Below, piece by piece: positions 25,247 to 33,170 of a stretch of 64,000 bases of DNA (its first letter is position 1; each line of letters begins with the position of its first letter). The stretch is from contig NZ_CP059833.1 in assembly GCF_014117265.1 (NCBI RefSeq), forward strand, positions 1,209,069 through 1,273,068. The letters are read 5' to 3'. The translations under genes and the position numbers were made by a program. The notes under the pieces are model-generated. The model ran no database searches. It saw only the letters and a list, made by a program, of their open reading frames with translations, and was not told the DNA's origin. Source of the stretch: Corynebacterium hindlerae. GTDB lineage: Bacteria > Actinomycetota > Actinomycetes > Mycobacteriales > Mycobacteriaceae.

Positions 25247-27252
25247 TACTTGTAATTCCTTGTCATCAGCGGGACGGCTTCGAAGTAGAGAGGCTCAGCG
25301 TGGCGGATGAACTTGTCTTCGCCTGCTGGCTCCCATGCAGAAACGAAGCACCAGTTGGCGTCGTCGCGTTCTGCTTCGCCTTCTTCGGAAAGGTGGTCGT
25401 CACGGAAGTGCGCACCACAGGACTCATCGCGGTCGAGCGCGTCGACACACATGAGTTCGCCGAGGTCGATGTAGTCGGCCACGCGGTTGGCGTACTCCAG
25501 AACCTGGTTCATCTCTTCTGGGCTACCGGTGATGCGCAGGTTGGACCAGAATTCCTTGCGCAGCTTGCGGATGTCCTCGATGCCCTTCTTCAGGTCCTCG
25601 ATGTTGCGGGCAACACCACAGGAGAAGTAGAGGATATCGCCGAGCTGACGGTGGAAGAACTCAGGGCCGTGCTCACCGTTGATGCTCATCAGCTTGTCGA
25701 TGCGAGCCTGAGCTTCCTGCAGTGCCTTCACTGCAGCTGGGCTGTCCTCGGCGAGGCGTGGCTCGTTGAGGTGCTTAGCCAGGTAGTTAGGCACGGAGAA
25801 TGGCAGGGTGAACCAGCCGTCAACGGATGCGGACAGCAGGGAGTTTGCGCCGAGTCGGTTTGCGCCGTGGTAGGTCCAGGAGCACTCGCCGGCAGCGAAC
25901 AGACCTGGGATGGACGTCATCTCGTTGAAGTCGGTCCACAGACCACCCATGGTGAAGTGGCAGGTCGGTGCGATACGCATCGGAACCTTGTATGGGTTCT
26001 CACCGATGGCGTCTTCGTACATCTCGAAGAGGTTGGAGTAACGCTCACGGATAACATCCTCACCGAGGCGCTGGATAGCGTCGCGGAAGTCGAGGTACAC
26101 AGAGTTGTGCAGCGGGCCGACGCCCAGGCCTGCGTTGATCTGCTGGGAAATACCACGGGATGCGACGTCACGAGGCACGAGGTTACCGAACGCTGGGTAA
26201 CGACGCTCCAGGAAGTAATCGCGCTCTTCCTCAGGGATGTCGTTGCCTGGACGATCGTCCTTTGGCTTCTTAGGAGACCAAATACGGCCGTCGTTACGCA
26301 ACGACTCAGACATCAGAATCGTCTTCGACTGCCATTCAGAGTTAACCGGCAGGCCGGTTGGGTGGAACTGAATGAAGGACGGCGATGCGAGGTATGCGCC
26401 GCGCTCGTAAGCACGCATGATGGCGGAAGCGTTGGAGTTCTTCGCCAGCGTGGACATGTAGTACACGTTGCCGTAGCCACCGGTGGCCAGCACAACAGCG
26501 TGGCCGGTGTGAGCCTTGAGCTCACCGGTGATCAGGTTACGCATGATCACGCCCTGGCAGACCTTCTGGCCATCAACTTCGTTGATGATCAGGTCAACCA
26601 TTTCGTTGTGGGTGAAGATTTCAACGGACTTCTTGTGGATCTGGCGCTGCAGCGCTGCTGCACAAGACAGCTGCAGCTGCTGGCCTGTCTGACCACGGGT
26701 GTAGTAAGTACGGGAAACCTGCACACCACCGAAGGAACGGGTGGCAAGGGTGCCGCCGTATTCGCGAGCGAATGGTGCGCCAATGGCGTTCATGTGGTCG
26801 ATAACACGGACGGATTCTACGGCCAGACGCCAGCAGTCAGCCTCACGGGAGCGGTAGTCGCCGCCCTTGACGGTGTCCTTGACGTGGCGGTATGCGCCGT
26901 CGTTGTCGACCTTCTTACCACGAGCGGAGTTGACGCCACCCTGTGCAGCAATGGAGTGTGCACGGCGTGGGGCATCGTGGTAGGTGAAGACCTTAACGTC
27001 GTAGCCGAGCTCACCGAGAGCTGCAGCAGCGCCACCACCGGACAGACCGGTACCGATGACGAGGATGCGGAACTTACGGCGGTTCAGCGGGGAAACGAGA
27101 TCGTAGTGATCCTTCTGGTATTCCCATGCATCCTTGTAGGAAACACCCTCAGGAAGAGCGGATTCCAGCACGGAGCCGATGGAAACACCAGGGACAACGG
27201 AAGCAGGAGCGTTGAACTCTGGCTTCGGTGCGGTTTCGTTATGAGTGCTCAT
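25246..27252 (-). CDS. sdhA: Succinate dehydrogenase flavoprotein subunit
   Basis: 668 residues, the longer type found in SdhCAB enzymes of actinobacteria. FAD-binding GTGLSGGGAAAAL is near residue 67; the covalent-flavin His lies in RRAHSIAAQGGVN. Substrate-binding motifs (HPTGLP, RIAPTCHFTMGG, GLFAAGECSW, GANRLGANSLL) are visible. It oxidises succinate to fumarate in the TCA cycle on the cytoplasmic face. Confidence 0.96.
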   Translation of the reverse strand: MSTHNETAPKPEFNAPASVVPGVSIGSVLESALPEGVSYKDAWEYQKDHYDLVSPLNRRKFRILVIGTGLSGGGAAAALGELGYDVKVFTYHDAPRRAHSIAAQGGVNSARGKKVDNDGAYRHVKDTVKGGDYRSREADCWRLAVESVRVIDHMNAIGAPFAREYGGTLATRSFGGVQVSRTYYTRGQTGQQLQLSCAAALQRQIHKKSVEIFTHNEMVDLIINEVDGQKVCQGVIMRNLITGELKAHTGHAVVLATGGYGNVYYMSTLAKNSNASAIMRAYERGAYLASPSFIQFHPTGLPVNSEWQSKTILMSESLRNDGRIWSPKKPKDDRPGNDIPEEERDYFLERRYPAFGNLVPRDVASRGISQQINAGLGVGPLHNSVYLDFRDAIQRLGEDVIRERYSNLFEMYEDAIGENPYKVPMRIAPTCHFTMGGLWTDFNEMTSIPGLFAAGECSWTYHGANRLGANSLLSASVDGWFTLPFSVPNYLAKHLNEPRLAEDSPAAVKALQEAQARIDKLMSINGEHGPEFFHRQLGDILYFSCGVARNIEDLKKGIEDIRKLRKEFWSNLRITGSPEEMNQVLEYANRVADYIDLGELMCVDALDRDESCGAHFRDDHLSEEGEAERDDANWCFVSAWEPAGEDKFIRHAEPLYFEAVPLMTRNYK

Positions 27253-27270
27253 TAATTCTTACCTTCCGAC

Positions 27271-28026
27271 CTAGCTAATCCAGCCAAAGAGAACGGCCAG
27301 AGGAATGATGCTGTTGCCCACAAGCACTGCAGCTGGGATCAGGTAAGCAACGAAGAGCAGCACGGCGCGCCAGCGCTTTCCGGTGATGCCGAGGTCGCTC
27401 ACTGCGGTCCACAGACCGTGAGACAGGTGCAGGAACAGGATCAGCATGGCGACGATGTAGAAGATCGCTACACCTGGGCGGCTAAAGGACGCGATCAGGT
27501 TAGCGTAAGCAGCGCCGTGCTCGAAGGAATCAGATGCAGCTGGGGCTGCACCAAGGGTGAGATCCAGGATGTGGAAGATGATGAACAGCAGCAGCACCAC
27601 GCCGGTCACGATCATGGAGCGCGCGGTGAAAGAGTTCAGACCACCGATGAGGTTGGTGCGCTTGAACTTGCCTCGGGACTGCTTTGCACGGCCAACGAGC
27701 GCAAATGCGCCGTATACGTGAAGTACAAGGCATACCAGCAGCACGATGCGGAAGATCCACAGAATACCCTCGCGAGGGAATAGTGGCTCACCAACGGTGC
27801 GCAGGAACTCTGCGTAGACGTCGATAGCCTTCTCTTCGCCGTGATCCGGCAGGAAGATCTTCAGGTTACCGATCATGTGGACCAGTACGAACAGTCCGAA
27901 AATCACGCCCGTGACCGCCATGGTCAGCTTGAGCGCCCAAGTTGGATAGGATGGCCGCTCACGTAGCGGCTTTTCAGTAATCTTGCCGTGAGCGACTGCG
28001 TCACGGTCATCAAATTTAACAGTCAT
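27271..28026 (-). CDS. sdhC: Succinate dehydrogenase cytochrome b558 subunit
   Basis: 251 residues with five hydrophobic segments (about 30-53, 88-111, 127-150, 171-196 and 215-240), the single-subunit diheme b558 anchor typical of menaquinone-type SdhCAB enzymes. Histidines for haem ligation lie in LVHMIGNL, LVLHVYG, IFHILD and LHLSHGLW. First gene of the operon; sdhA follows 18 bp later. Confidence 0.92.
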   Translation of the reverse strand: MTVKFDDRDAVAHGKITEKPLRERPSYPTWALKLTMAVTGVIFGLFVLVHMIGNLKIFLPDHGEEKAIDVYAEFLRTVGEPLFPREGILWIFRIVLLVCLVLHVYGAFALVGRAKQSRGKFKRTNLIGGLNSFTARSMIVTGVVLLLFIIFHILDLTLGAAPAASDSFEHGAAYANLIASFSRPGVAIFYIVAMLILFLHLSHGLWTAVSDLGITGKRWRAVLLFVAYLIPAAVLVGNSIIPLAVLFGWIS

Positions 28027-28430
28027 GGCACCTCCAGTGTCGCTACTACTTTACGACCTGGCGCCCCGAAAGAACCACTCAACAACCACCCATGTGACTT
28101 CGAGCACTCATGAATGGCCAATTATTGGCAGGTTTTTCCCAGGCGGGAACCATGTAATTAACTAGTCCCACCAGTAACAACGGTAACCATGCTGCACGTT
28201 TTCAATAAACTGTGCGCTTGATCACACGCTGCCATTTCGGACATCACACTCCCCCTTTTTTAGATCAATCGAAAGATTGATTAAAGCGCTTGCGAATTTA
28301 GCAACAATTTCGCTCGCTAATTCCCTTTTCTAGCAGGAGCTTTGTTACTTTAGCTAATTGCAGAATTAGCTTTGTAAAAACTTGTGAAGTTTTCATGCAA
28401 AGGTGACTCCCATCACGCTATGGTGTTCAC
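28027..28430. promoter_or_regulatory. sdhC-ramB divergent control region
   Basis: 404 bp without a gene. It contains a GlxR/CRP-type site at 28211-28226 (TGTGCGCTTGATCACA). There are two perfect dyads, ATCAATC-gaaa-GATTGAT (28264-28281) and AGCTAATT-gcag-AATTAGCT (28352-28371). A TATGGT hexamer (28419-28424) 6 nt before the ramB ATG suggests a leaderless ramB mRNA. TGCAAAG at 28396-28402 weakly resembles the RamB motif. All operator assignments are by resemblance only. Confidence 0.5.
28211..28226. promoter_or_regulatory. Candidate GlxR (cAMP-CRP type) site
   Basis: TGTGCGCTTGATCACA matches the corynebacterial GlxR consensus TGTGA-N6-TCACA in 9 of the 10 conserved outer bases. It lies 185 bp upstream of sdhC. 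GlxR is known to regulate sdhCAB in C. glutamicum, and this window also encodes a membrane adenylate cyclase. Confidence 0.5.
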
Positions 28431-29858
28431 ATGGGAAAGACATATGTGGGCTCACGCCTTCGCCAATTGCGCCGTGAGCGTGACTTAAGCCAGGCTTCGC
28501 TAGCCGCGACCCTCGGCCTCTCTGCTAGTTACGTCAACCAGATCGAGCACGACGTGCGCCCACTCACCGTCCCCGTGTTGCTTCGCATCACCGAATCTTT
28601 TGGTGTTGACGCAACCTTCTTCTCCCGCGATGATGACTCCCGGTTGCTCGCCGAAGTTCAAGACGTCGTCCTGGATAAGGAGATCTGCCCCACCTCCGTC
28701 GAACTGCAAGAGATCTCGGAGATGGTCTACAATCACCCCACCCTTGCCCGCGCCATGGTAGATATGCACCGGCGTTACCGAAACGTCCGAGATAAGTTGA
28801 ACCTGGCCGTCGATACGCGCCATTCGCCCACGCCCGACGCCCCAACTTCCGCTTCGCAAGCGCTCTCCATGCCACACGAAGAGGTTCGCGACTTTTTCTA
28901 CGCCCGCCAAAACTACCTCGACGGGGTCGACACCCAGGCTGAACGCATCGCCAACGAACTGAGCATCGGCCCCAACGACATCCGCGCCACCGAAGACTCC
29001 ATCGCGCACCGCTTGCGCACCGTCCACGGGGTGAACATCCACTCGGCCAGTGAAGTCGGTGGCATCCTGCACCGCTATGACCCCGACACCCGGGACCTCA
29101 CCCTGTCCACCCGCCTCGACCCCGGCCAGCGCGCCTTCCGTATGGCATCTGAGCTTGGCCACCTCGAAGCACACGCCGTGATCAAGTCCTATGTCGACGA
29201 AGGTCACTTCACCTCGCCCGAATCCTACGAACTAGCCATGCGCGGCGTCGCACAATACTTCGCAGCCGCACTCATGCTCCCCTACCGCAGCTTCCACAAC
29301 GACTCCGAAAAATCACGCTACGACATCGAATACCTCTGCCAGCTTTACGGTGTCGGCTACGAAACCACCTGTCACCGACTCTCCACCCTGCAACGCCCCC
29401 AACTCCGCGGCATCCCCTTCACCTTCGTCCGCGTAGACCGCGCCGGCAACATGTCCAAACGCCAATCCGCCACCGGATTCCACTTCACCCACTCCGGCGG
29501 CACCTGCCCACTCTGGAATGTCTACGAAACATTCACCAACCCCGGCACCATCATGCGACAACTCGCCCAAATGCCTGATGGCCGCAACTACATGTGGGTA
29601 TCCCGAACCGTCCGACACCACCGCGGACGCTACGGCGAACCCGGGAAACTCTTCGCCATTGGTCTCGGCTGCGAAGCACGCCACGCCGACCGCACCATCT
29701 ACTCCGAAGGACTCGACCTAGAAGACATGAACGCAGCAACCCCCATCGGAGCTGGCTGCCGCGTGTGTACCCGAGACAACTGCGCCCAACGCGCCTTCCC
29801 GCCGGTGCACCGCAACATTCACATCGACGCACACGAGTCCACGGTGGCACCTTACTAA
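28431..29858 (+). CDS. ramB: RamB-type regulator of acetate/central metabolism
   Basis: 475 residues: N-terminal XRE HTH ([20 protein letters not shown], then [17 protein letters not shown]), a middle IrrE/DUF955-like metallopeptidase-related domain ([13 protein letters not shown]), and a C-terminal cysteine-containing short-chain fatty-acid sensing domain ([22 protein letters not shown]). In C. glutamicum RamB represses acetate and glyoxylate genes and regulates sdhCAB; the same divergent arrangement is kept here. Start ATG may be leaderless (TATGGT 6 nt upstream). Confidence 0.92.
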   Translation: MGKTYVGSRLRQLRRERDLSQASLAATLGLSASYVNQIEHDVRPLTVPVLLRITESFGVDATFFSRDDDSRLLAEVQDVVLDKEICPTSVELQEISEMVYNHPTLARAMVDMHRRYRNVRDKLNLAVDTRHSPTPDAPTSASQALSMPHEEVRDFFYARQNYLDGVDTQAERIANELSIGPNDIRATEDSIAHRLRTVHGVNIHSASEVGGILHRYDPDTRDLTLSTRLDPGQRAFRMASELGHLEAHAVIKSYVDEGHFTSPESYELAMRGVAQYFAAALMLPYRSFHNDSEKSRYDIEYLCQLYGVGYETTCHRLSTLQRPQLRGIPFTFVRVDRAGNMSKRQSATGFHFTHSGGTCPLWNVYETFTNPGTIMRQLAQMPDGRNYMWVSRTVRHHRGRYGEPGKLFAIGLGCEARHADRTIYSEGLDLEDMNAATPIGAGCRVCTRDNCAQRAFPPVHRNIHIDAHESTVAPY

Positions 29859-29865
29859 CCAGGAC

Positions 29866-29927
29866 GGATTTCTGGTTCCGATTGGCCAGAACGGGGGTGG
29901 TTTTTGGTCATTTCGAGCCAGAAATTC
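29866..29927. repeat. Imperfect palindromic element with a related half-site elsewhere
   Basis: Arms 29866-29887 and 29906-29927 are imperfect reverse complements around a G/T-rich centre. The right arm (GGTCATTTCGAGCCAGAAATTC begins at 29906) recurs at 45641-45662 with two substitutions in 22 bases. It lies 8 bp after the ramB stop codon. Confidence 0.5.
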
Positions 29928-29943
29928 ACCCTCCCTAAGCCAA

Positions 29944-29990
29944 TAAAAATTCCCCCGCACAAGCAGGGGAGCTTTTCTCGTGCGGGAGAA
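29944..29990 (-). terminator. Terminator of lpd (possibly bidirectional)
   Basis: CCCGCAC (29954-29960) pairs with GTGCGGG (29979-29985 region) in a long hairpin. On the minus strand it is followed by GGAATTTTTATTG, a typical U-tract. It also could stop ramB transcripts from the other side. Confidence 0.65.
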
Positions 29991-29991
29991 C

Positions 29992-31392
29992 CTAGAGGTT
30001 AATCATGTGGCCAACGATGCCTTCGGCGGCTTCCTTCATTGCCTCGGACAAAGTTGGGTGGGTGTGGACGTTGCGTCCGATTTCCTCCGCGGTCAGGTCA
30101 AACTTCTGCGCGAGGGTGAGCTCTGGGAGCATTTCGGAAACGCCAGCACCGACCATGTGGCCACCCAGCAGTTCTCCGAATTCACCGTCGGCGACGAGCT
30201 TGACAAAGCCTGCGGTCTCGGCGAGGCCCTGTGCCTTGCCGTTTGCGGAGAATGGGAAGGTAGCGACCTTGATCTCGCGGTCTGGCCACTTCTGCTTCGC
30301 TTGCTCTTCGGTGTAGCCGAAGGATGCGACCTGTGGGTTACAGAAGGTGGCGCGTGGCATCATCATGTAGTCGCCGAGTTCCATGGTTTCTGCGCCTGCG
30401 ATGGTTTCAGCTGCGACTACGCCCTGTGCTTCCGCAACGTGTGCCAGCTGGAGCTTGGCAGTGACATCGCCGATGGCGTAGATGCCGTCGACGTTGGTGC
30501 GCATGAAGTCGTCGATTTCGATGGCGCCACGTTCGGTGAGCTTCACGCCGGTGTTTTCCAGGCCATAGCCTTCGGTGCGTGGCGCGAAACCGATGGAGAC
30601 CATAACGCGGTCAGCCTTGATGGTGTCGGACTTGGAGCCGTCCTTGGATTCGACATCCACTTCGACACCCTTGCCCTCGCCGAGGTCACGAATGGCGGTG
30701 GTCTTGTGGCCCGTCAGGAGCTTAACGCCCAGCTTCTTGTATTCCTTGGTGATGGCCTTGGAAACGTCGGCGTCCTCGTTAGGAAGCACACGATCCATGA
30801 ACTCCACGATGGTGATGTCCACGCCGTAGTTGGACAGCACGTAGGCAAATTCCATGCCGATCGCGCCCGCACCCACGATGACCATGGAGTTTGGCTTGTT
30901 GGAATCGAGGATTTGCTCTTCGAAGGAGACAATGTTGCCGCCGATTTCCACTCCAGGCAGGGAGCGAACGACGGAGCCGGTAGCGATGATGCAGTTATCG
31001 AAGGTGATGGTCTTGCCGTCTACCTCGATGGTCTTGGCATCCTTGAAAGTGCCCCAGCCGTCGATTTCGGTGATCTTGTTTTTCTTCATCAGGTAGTGGA
31101 CACCCTTGACGATGCCCTCAGATACCTTGCGGGAACGCGCGTGCGCGACTCCGAAATCGAAGGAGACGTCACCGGAAATGCCGAAGGTCTTCGCTTCGTG
31201 ATTGAAGATGTGCGCAACTTCTGCGTTCTTCAGCAGCGCCTTGGATGGGATACAGCCAACGTTGAGGCAGACACCACCCCAGTACTGCTTTTCTACTACT
31301 GCAACCTTCAGTCCAAGCTGGGCTGCACGGATGGCGGACACATAGCCACCTGGGCCAGCGCCGAGAACTACTACGTCATAATGTTCAGTCAC
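29992..31392 (-). CDS. lpd: Dihydrolipoamide dehydrogenase
   Basis: E3 component of the pyruvate and 2-oxoglutarate dehydrogenase complexes. 466 residues beginning [16 protein letters not shown], nearly identical to the C. glutamicum Lpd start, so the GTG at 31392 is chosen. FAD motif GAGPGG, redox disulfide [13 protein letters not shown] motif [11 protein letters not shown], and the active-site pair HTHPTLSE near the C-terminus are visible. Ends GHMINL. It is encoded opposite and downstream of ramB. Confidence 0.95.
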   Translation of the reverse strand: MTEHYDVVVLGAGPGGYVSAIRAAQLGLKVAVVEKQYWGGVCLNVGCIPSKALLKNAEVAHIFNHEAKTFGISGDVSFDFGVAHARSRKVSEGIVKGVHYLMKKNKITEIDGWGTFKDAKTIEVDGKTITFDNCIIATGSVVRSLPGVEIGGNIVSFEEQILDSNKPNSMVIVGAGAIGMEFAYVLSNYGVDITIVEFMDRVLPNEDADVSKAITKEYKKLGVKLLTGHKTTAIRDLGEGKGVEVDVESKDGSKSDTIKADRVMVSIGFAPRTEGYGLENTGVKLTERGAIEIDDFMRTNVDGIYAIGDVTAKLQLAHVAEAQGVVAAETIAGAETMELGDYMMMPRATFCNPQVASFGYTEEQAKQKWPDREIKVATFPFSANGKAQGLAETAGFVKLVADGEFGELLGGHMVGAGVSEMLPELTLAQKFDLTAEEIGRNVHTHPTLSEAMKEAAEGIVGHMINL

Positions 31393-31439
31393 GCCATCAA
31401 GGATACTTACCCTAGGCAACATTGGGGAGAGTTGGGCAG

Positions 31440-31485
31440 AAAAAAGGGCGCCGAGGTGCGTTTATGCACGCTTTTCGACGCCCTT
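31440..31485 (-). terminator. Terminator of the 36-residue peptide gene
   Basis: GGGCGCCGA (31446-31454) pairs with TCGACGCCC (about 31475-31483) with one mismatch, and an inner GTGC/GCAC pair extends it. On the minus strand six T residues follow immediately. TTTTCC on the other side makes it possibly bidirectional. Confidence 0.6.
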
Positions 31486-31508
31486 TTCCTCGCAATCAGC
31501 GAGAAAAC

Positions 31509-31619
31509 TTAAATCAAGCCAGCCGACAGAATAGCGTTAGAGATTCCGGAGGAAGTTGCGTGGAGGACTGGGCCCAGAGCGTAGTTGATGGCCAGGATGA
31601 GCTGTTCAAAAATCTGCAT
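31509..31619 (-). CDS. 36-residue hydrophobic peptide, possible mycomembrane micro-porin
   Basis: The frame reads MQIFEQLILAINYALGPVL and ends SNAILSAGLI: an almost uncharged, amphipathic helical peptide without a signal sequence. It has a strong SD (AAGGAAA, 5 nt from ATG) and its own terminator, so it is expected to be translated. Size, composition and location beside a mycolyltransferase gene recall the 40-57-residue channel peptides PorA/PorH of corynebacteria, including the 40-residue porin of C. jeikeium. Homology is not proven. Too short for ordinary gene finders. Confidence 0.65.
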   Translation of the reverse strand: MQIFEQLILAINYALGPVLHATSSGISNAILSAGLI

Positions 31620-31946
31620 GATGTTTCCTTAAAGCTTTGAGTGAAAATTGAGCAACACGTTACCTCTACTCAACCGAAGAAACGCGTCATTTCGTTACAT
31701 GTGCGAAACCACATTAACATCATTTGTAACAATACTGCCATTTAGTCACACACGCCACAGTTTTCCTGCTACTTTGTTAGGTGGTTACCCTTTGTCTTGA
31801 AAGTTCCCTACTTTCACGGAAAGATTGTCGATTGGTAACATTCGGAACGAAACTGCCGACAAGCCCTTTGAAGGTTGTAAGACCGCTGTCATACACATGG
31901 GATAGACCTGCCGGTCTACCGTCGTAGAACGAGAAAGACTGAATAT
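31620..31946. promoter_or_regulatory. Divergent control region of the small peptide gene and mycolyltransferase
   Basis: 327 bp without a gene, unusually A+T-rich for this window. It holds the SD of the peptide gene at its left edge and a perfect dyad TAGACC-tgcc-GGTCTA (31903-31918) about 30 bp before the mycolyltransferase start, a plausible operator. No confident -10/-35 pair could be fixed. Confidence 0.4.
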
Positions 31947-32993
31947 ATGAAGAACTTCCGTCGCATCGCCGCTTCTGTGGCTGCTGCCGCCACCCTGCTG
32001 GCTGGAGCTCCAGTAGCAATCGCAGGCACCCCCGTTGCAGAGGTCGCAGCCGGTGTTGCCCCAGCCCAGATCAATGTTGGACCAATGGGTGACGCCCCGC
32101 AGTGGCGTGCGGCCGTTGAAGCACACCCACTGGCAGAAGAGATGTGGGCTTACTCTCCGTCCATGGATCGCTGGGTACCGCTCGTCGTTAAGCGTGCTGC
32201 TAACCCAGGTCGTCCAACCGTGTACGCCCTGAACGGTGGCGACGGCGGCGAAGGTCGCGCCAACTGGGTCATGCAGTCTGACATTCTCGACTTCTACGGC
32301 GACAAGGACGTCAACCTGGTCATCCCAATGGCCGGCAAGTTCTCCTACTACACCGACTGGCAGCAGGACGCACCAAGCCTCGGTGGCAAGCAAATGTGGG
32401 AAACCTTCATGACCAAGGAACTGCCACAGGCCATCGAAGCACAGCTGGGCGCTAACTCCCAGCGCGCCATCTTCGGCATGTCTATGTCCGCCACCACCAC
32501 CCTGCTGTACGCACAGCACCAGCCAGGCTTCTACGACGCTATCGGCTCCTTCTCCGGTTGTGCGCAGACGTCCGGCGGTCTCGGCCTGTTCGCCATCGAC
32601 AAGACCCTCGAGCGCGGTGGCGTTAACCGCGAAATGATGTGGGGCCCACTTGGCACCGGTAACTGGCACTACAACGACGCCCTCATCAACGCCGAAAAGC
32701 TGCGTGGCACCGCGATGTACATCTCCAACGCCTCCGGCCTGGCAGGCCAGAACGACCTGTGGACCAGCCCACGCACCCAGGGTAACTCTGCTAACGTCGG
32801 CGTCCTGGTCGTTGAAGGTGGCGCCATCGAAGCTGCTACCAACCAGTGCACCCACGACCTGAAGGCCAAGTTGGATGCTCAGGGTATTGGTGCAGACTGG
32901 GCACTGCGTCCAGTTGGTACCCACTCCTGGTCCTACTGGCAGGATGACCTGCGCGGCTCCTGGGAGACCTTCCGCTACGCCTTCGGAATGTAG
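31947..32993 (+). CDS. Corynomycolyl transferase (antigen 85-type)
   Basis: 348 residues with a Sec signal peptide (basic start KNFRR, hydrophobic core to about 24, cleavage near AIAG). The alpha/beta-hydrolase domain shows GMSMSA with nucleophile Ser179 and a catalytic His326 in GTHSWSYW; the oxyanion/trehalose region is ALNGGDGGEG (94-103). It transfers corynomycolate onto trehalose, arabinogalactan or proteins outside the cell membrane. The length without a C-terminal extension matches the smaller Cmt enzymes rather than PS1/CmtA. Confidence 0.9.
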   Translation: MKNFRRIAASVAAAATLLAGAPVAIAGTPVAEVAAGVAPAQINVGPMGDAPQWRAAVEAHPLAEEMWAYSPSMDRWVPLVVKRAANPGRPTVYALNGGDGGEGRANWVMQSDILDFYGDKDVNLVIPMAGKFSYYTDWQQDAPSLGGKQMWETFMTKELPQAIEAQLGANSQRAIFGMSMSATTTLLYAQHQPGFYDAIGSFSGCAQTSGGLGLFAIDKTLERGGVNREMMWGPLGTGNWHYNDALINAEKLRGTAMYISNASGLAGQNDLWTSPRTQGNSANVGVLVVEGGAIEAATNQCTHDLKAKLDAQGIGADWALRPVGTHSWSYWQDDLRGSWETFRYAFGM

Positions 32994-33003
32994 CGCAGCC
33001 GGT

Positions 33004-33042
33004 TAAAATCGCCCCCTCCATCTCGGAGGCGGGCGATTTTTG
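33004..33042 (+). terminator. Terminator of the mycolyltransferase gene
   Basis: AAAATCGCC (33005-33013) pairs with GGGCGATTTT (33031-33040) around CCTCC/GGAGG inner pairing, and T residues follow. It lies 11 bp after the stop codon. Confidence 0.75.
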
Positions 33043-33072
33043 CATTCTCACCAATAACCGCTGCGCAAATCG

Positions 33073-33120
33073 AGCGTACGGATGGGATTTTTAGAGCCTA
33101 AATCGTCCCAAACGTACGCT
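33073..33120. repeat. 48-bp palindromic intergenic repeat, copy 2
   Basis: Second copy of the element at 23977-24024: arms AGCGTAC (33073-33079) and GTACGCT (33114-33120), GGATGGGA then TTTTTA after the left arm, TCGTCCCA before the right arm. The pairing extends outward a further 6 bp here (AAATCG / TGATTT with one mismatch). Located between the mycolyltransferase terminator and the peptidase gene. Confidence 0.7.
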
Positions 33121-33170
33121 TGATTTCACTCCTACCCCTGATTCGACACATATCAGTAAACTCACGGGGT

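Noticed and set aside
25207..27255. 682-codon open frame on the plus strand opposite sdhA
   Set aside because: It is a shadow of the strongly codon-biased sdhA/sdhB genes; its translation shows no family resemblance and sdhA is unambiguous.
29980..31512. 510-codon plus-strand open frame opposite lpd
   Set aside because: Antisense shadow of lpd; composition is low-complexity and lpd motifs are all present on the other strand.
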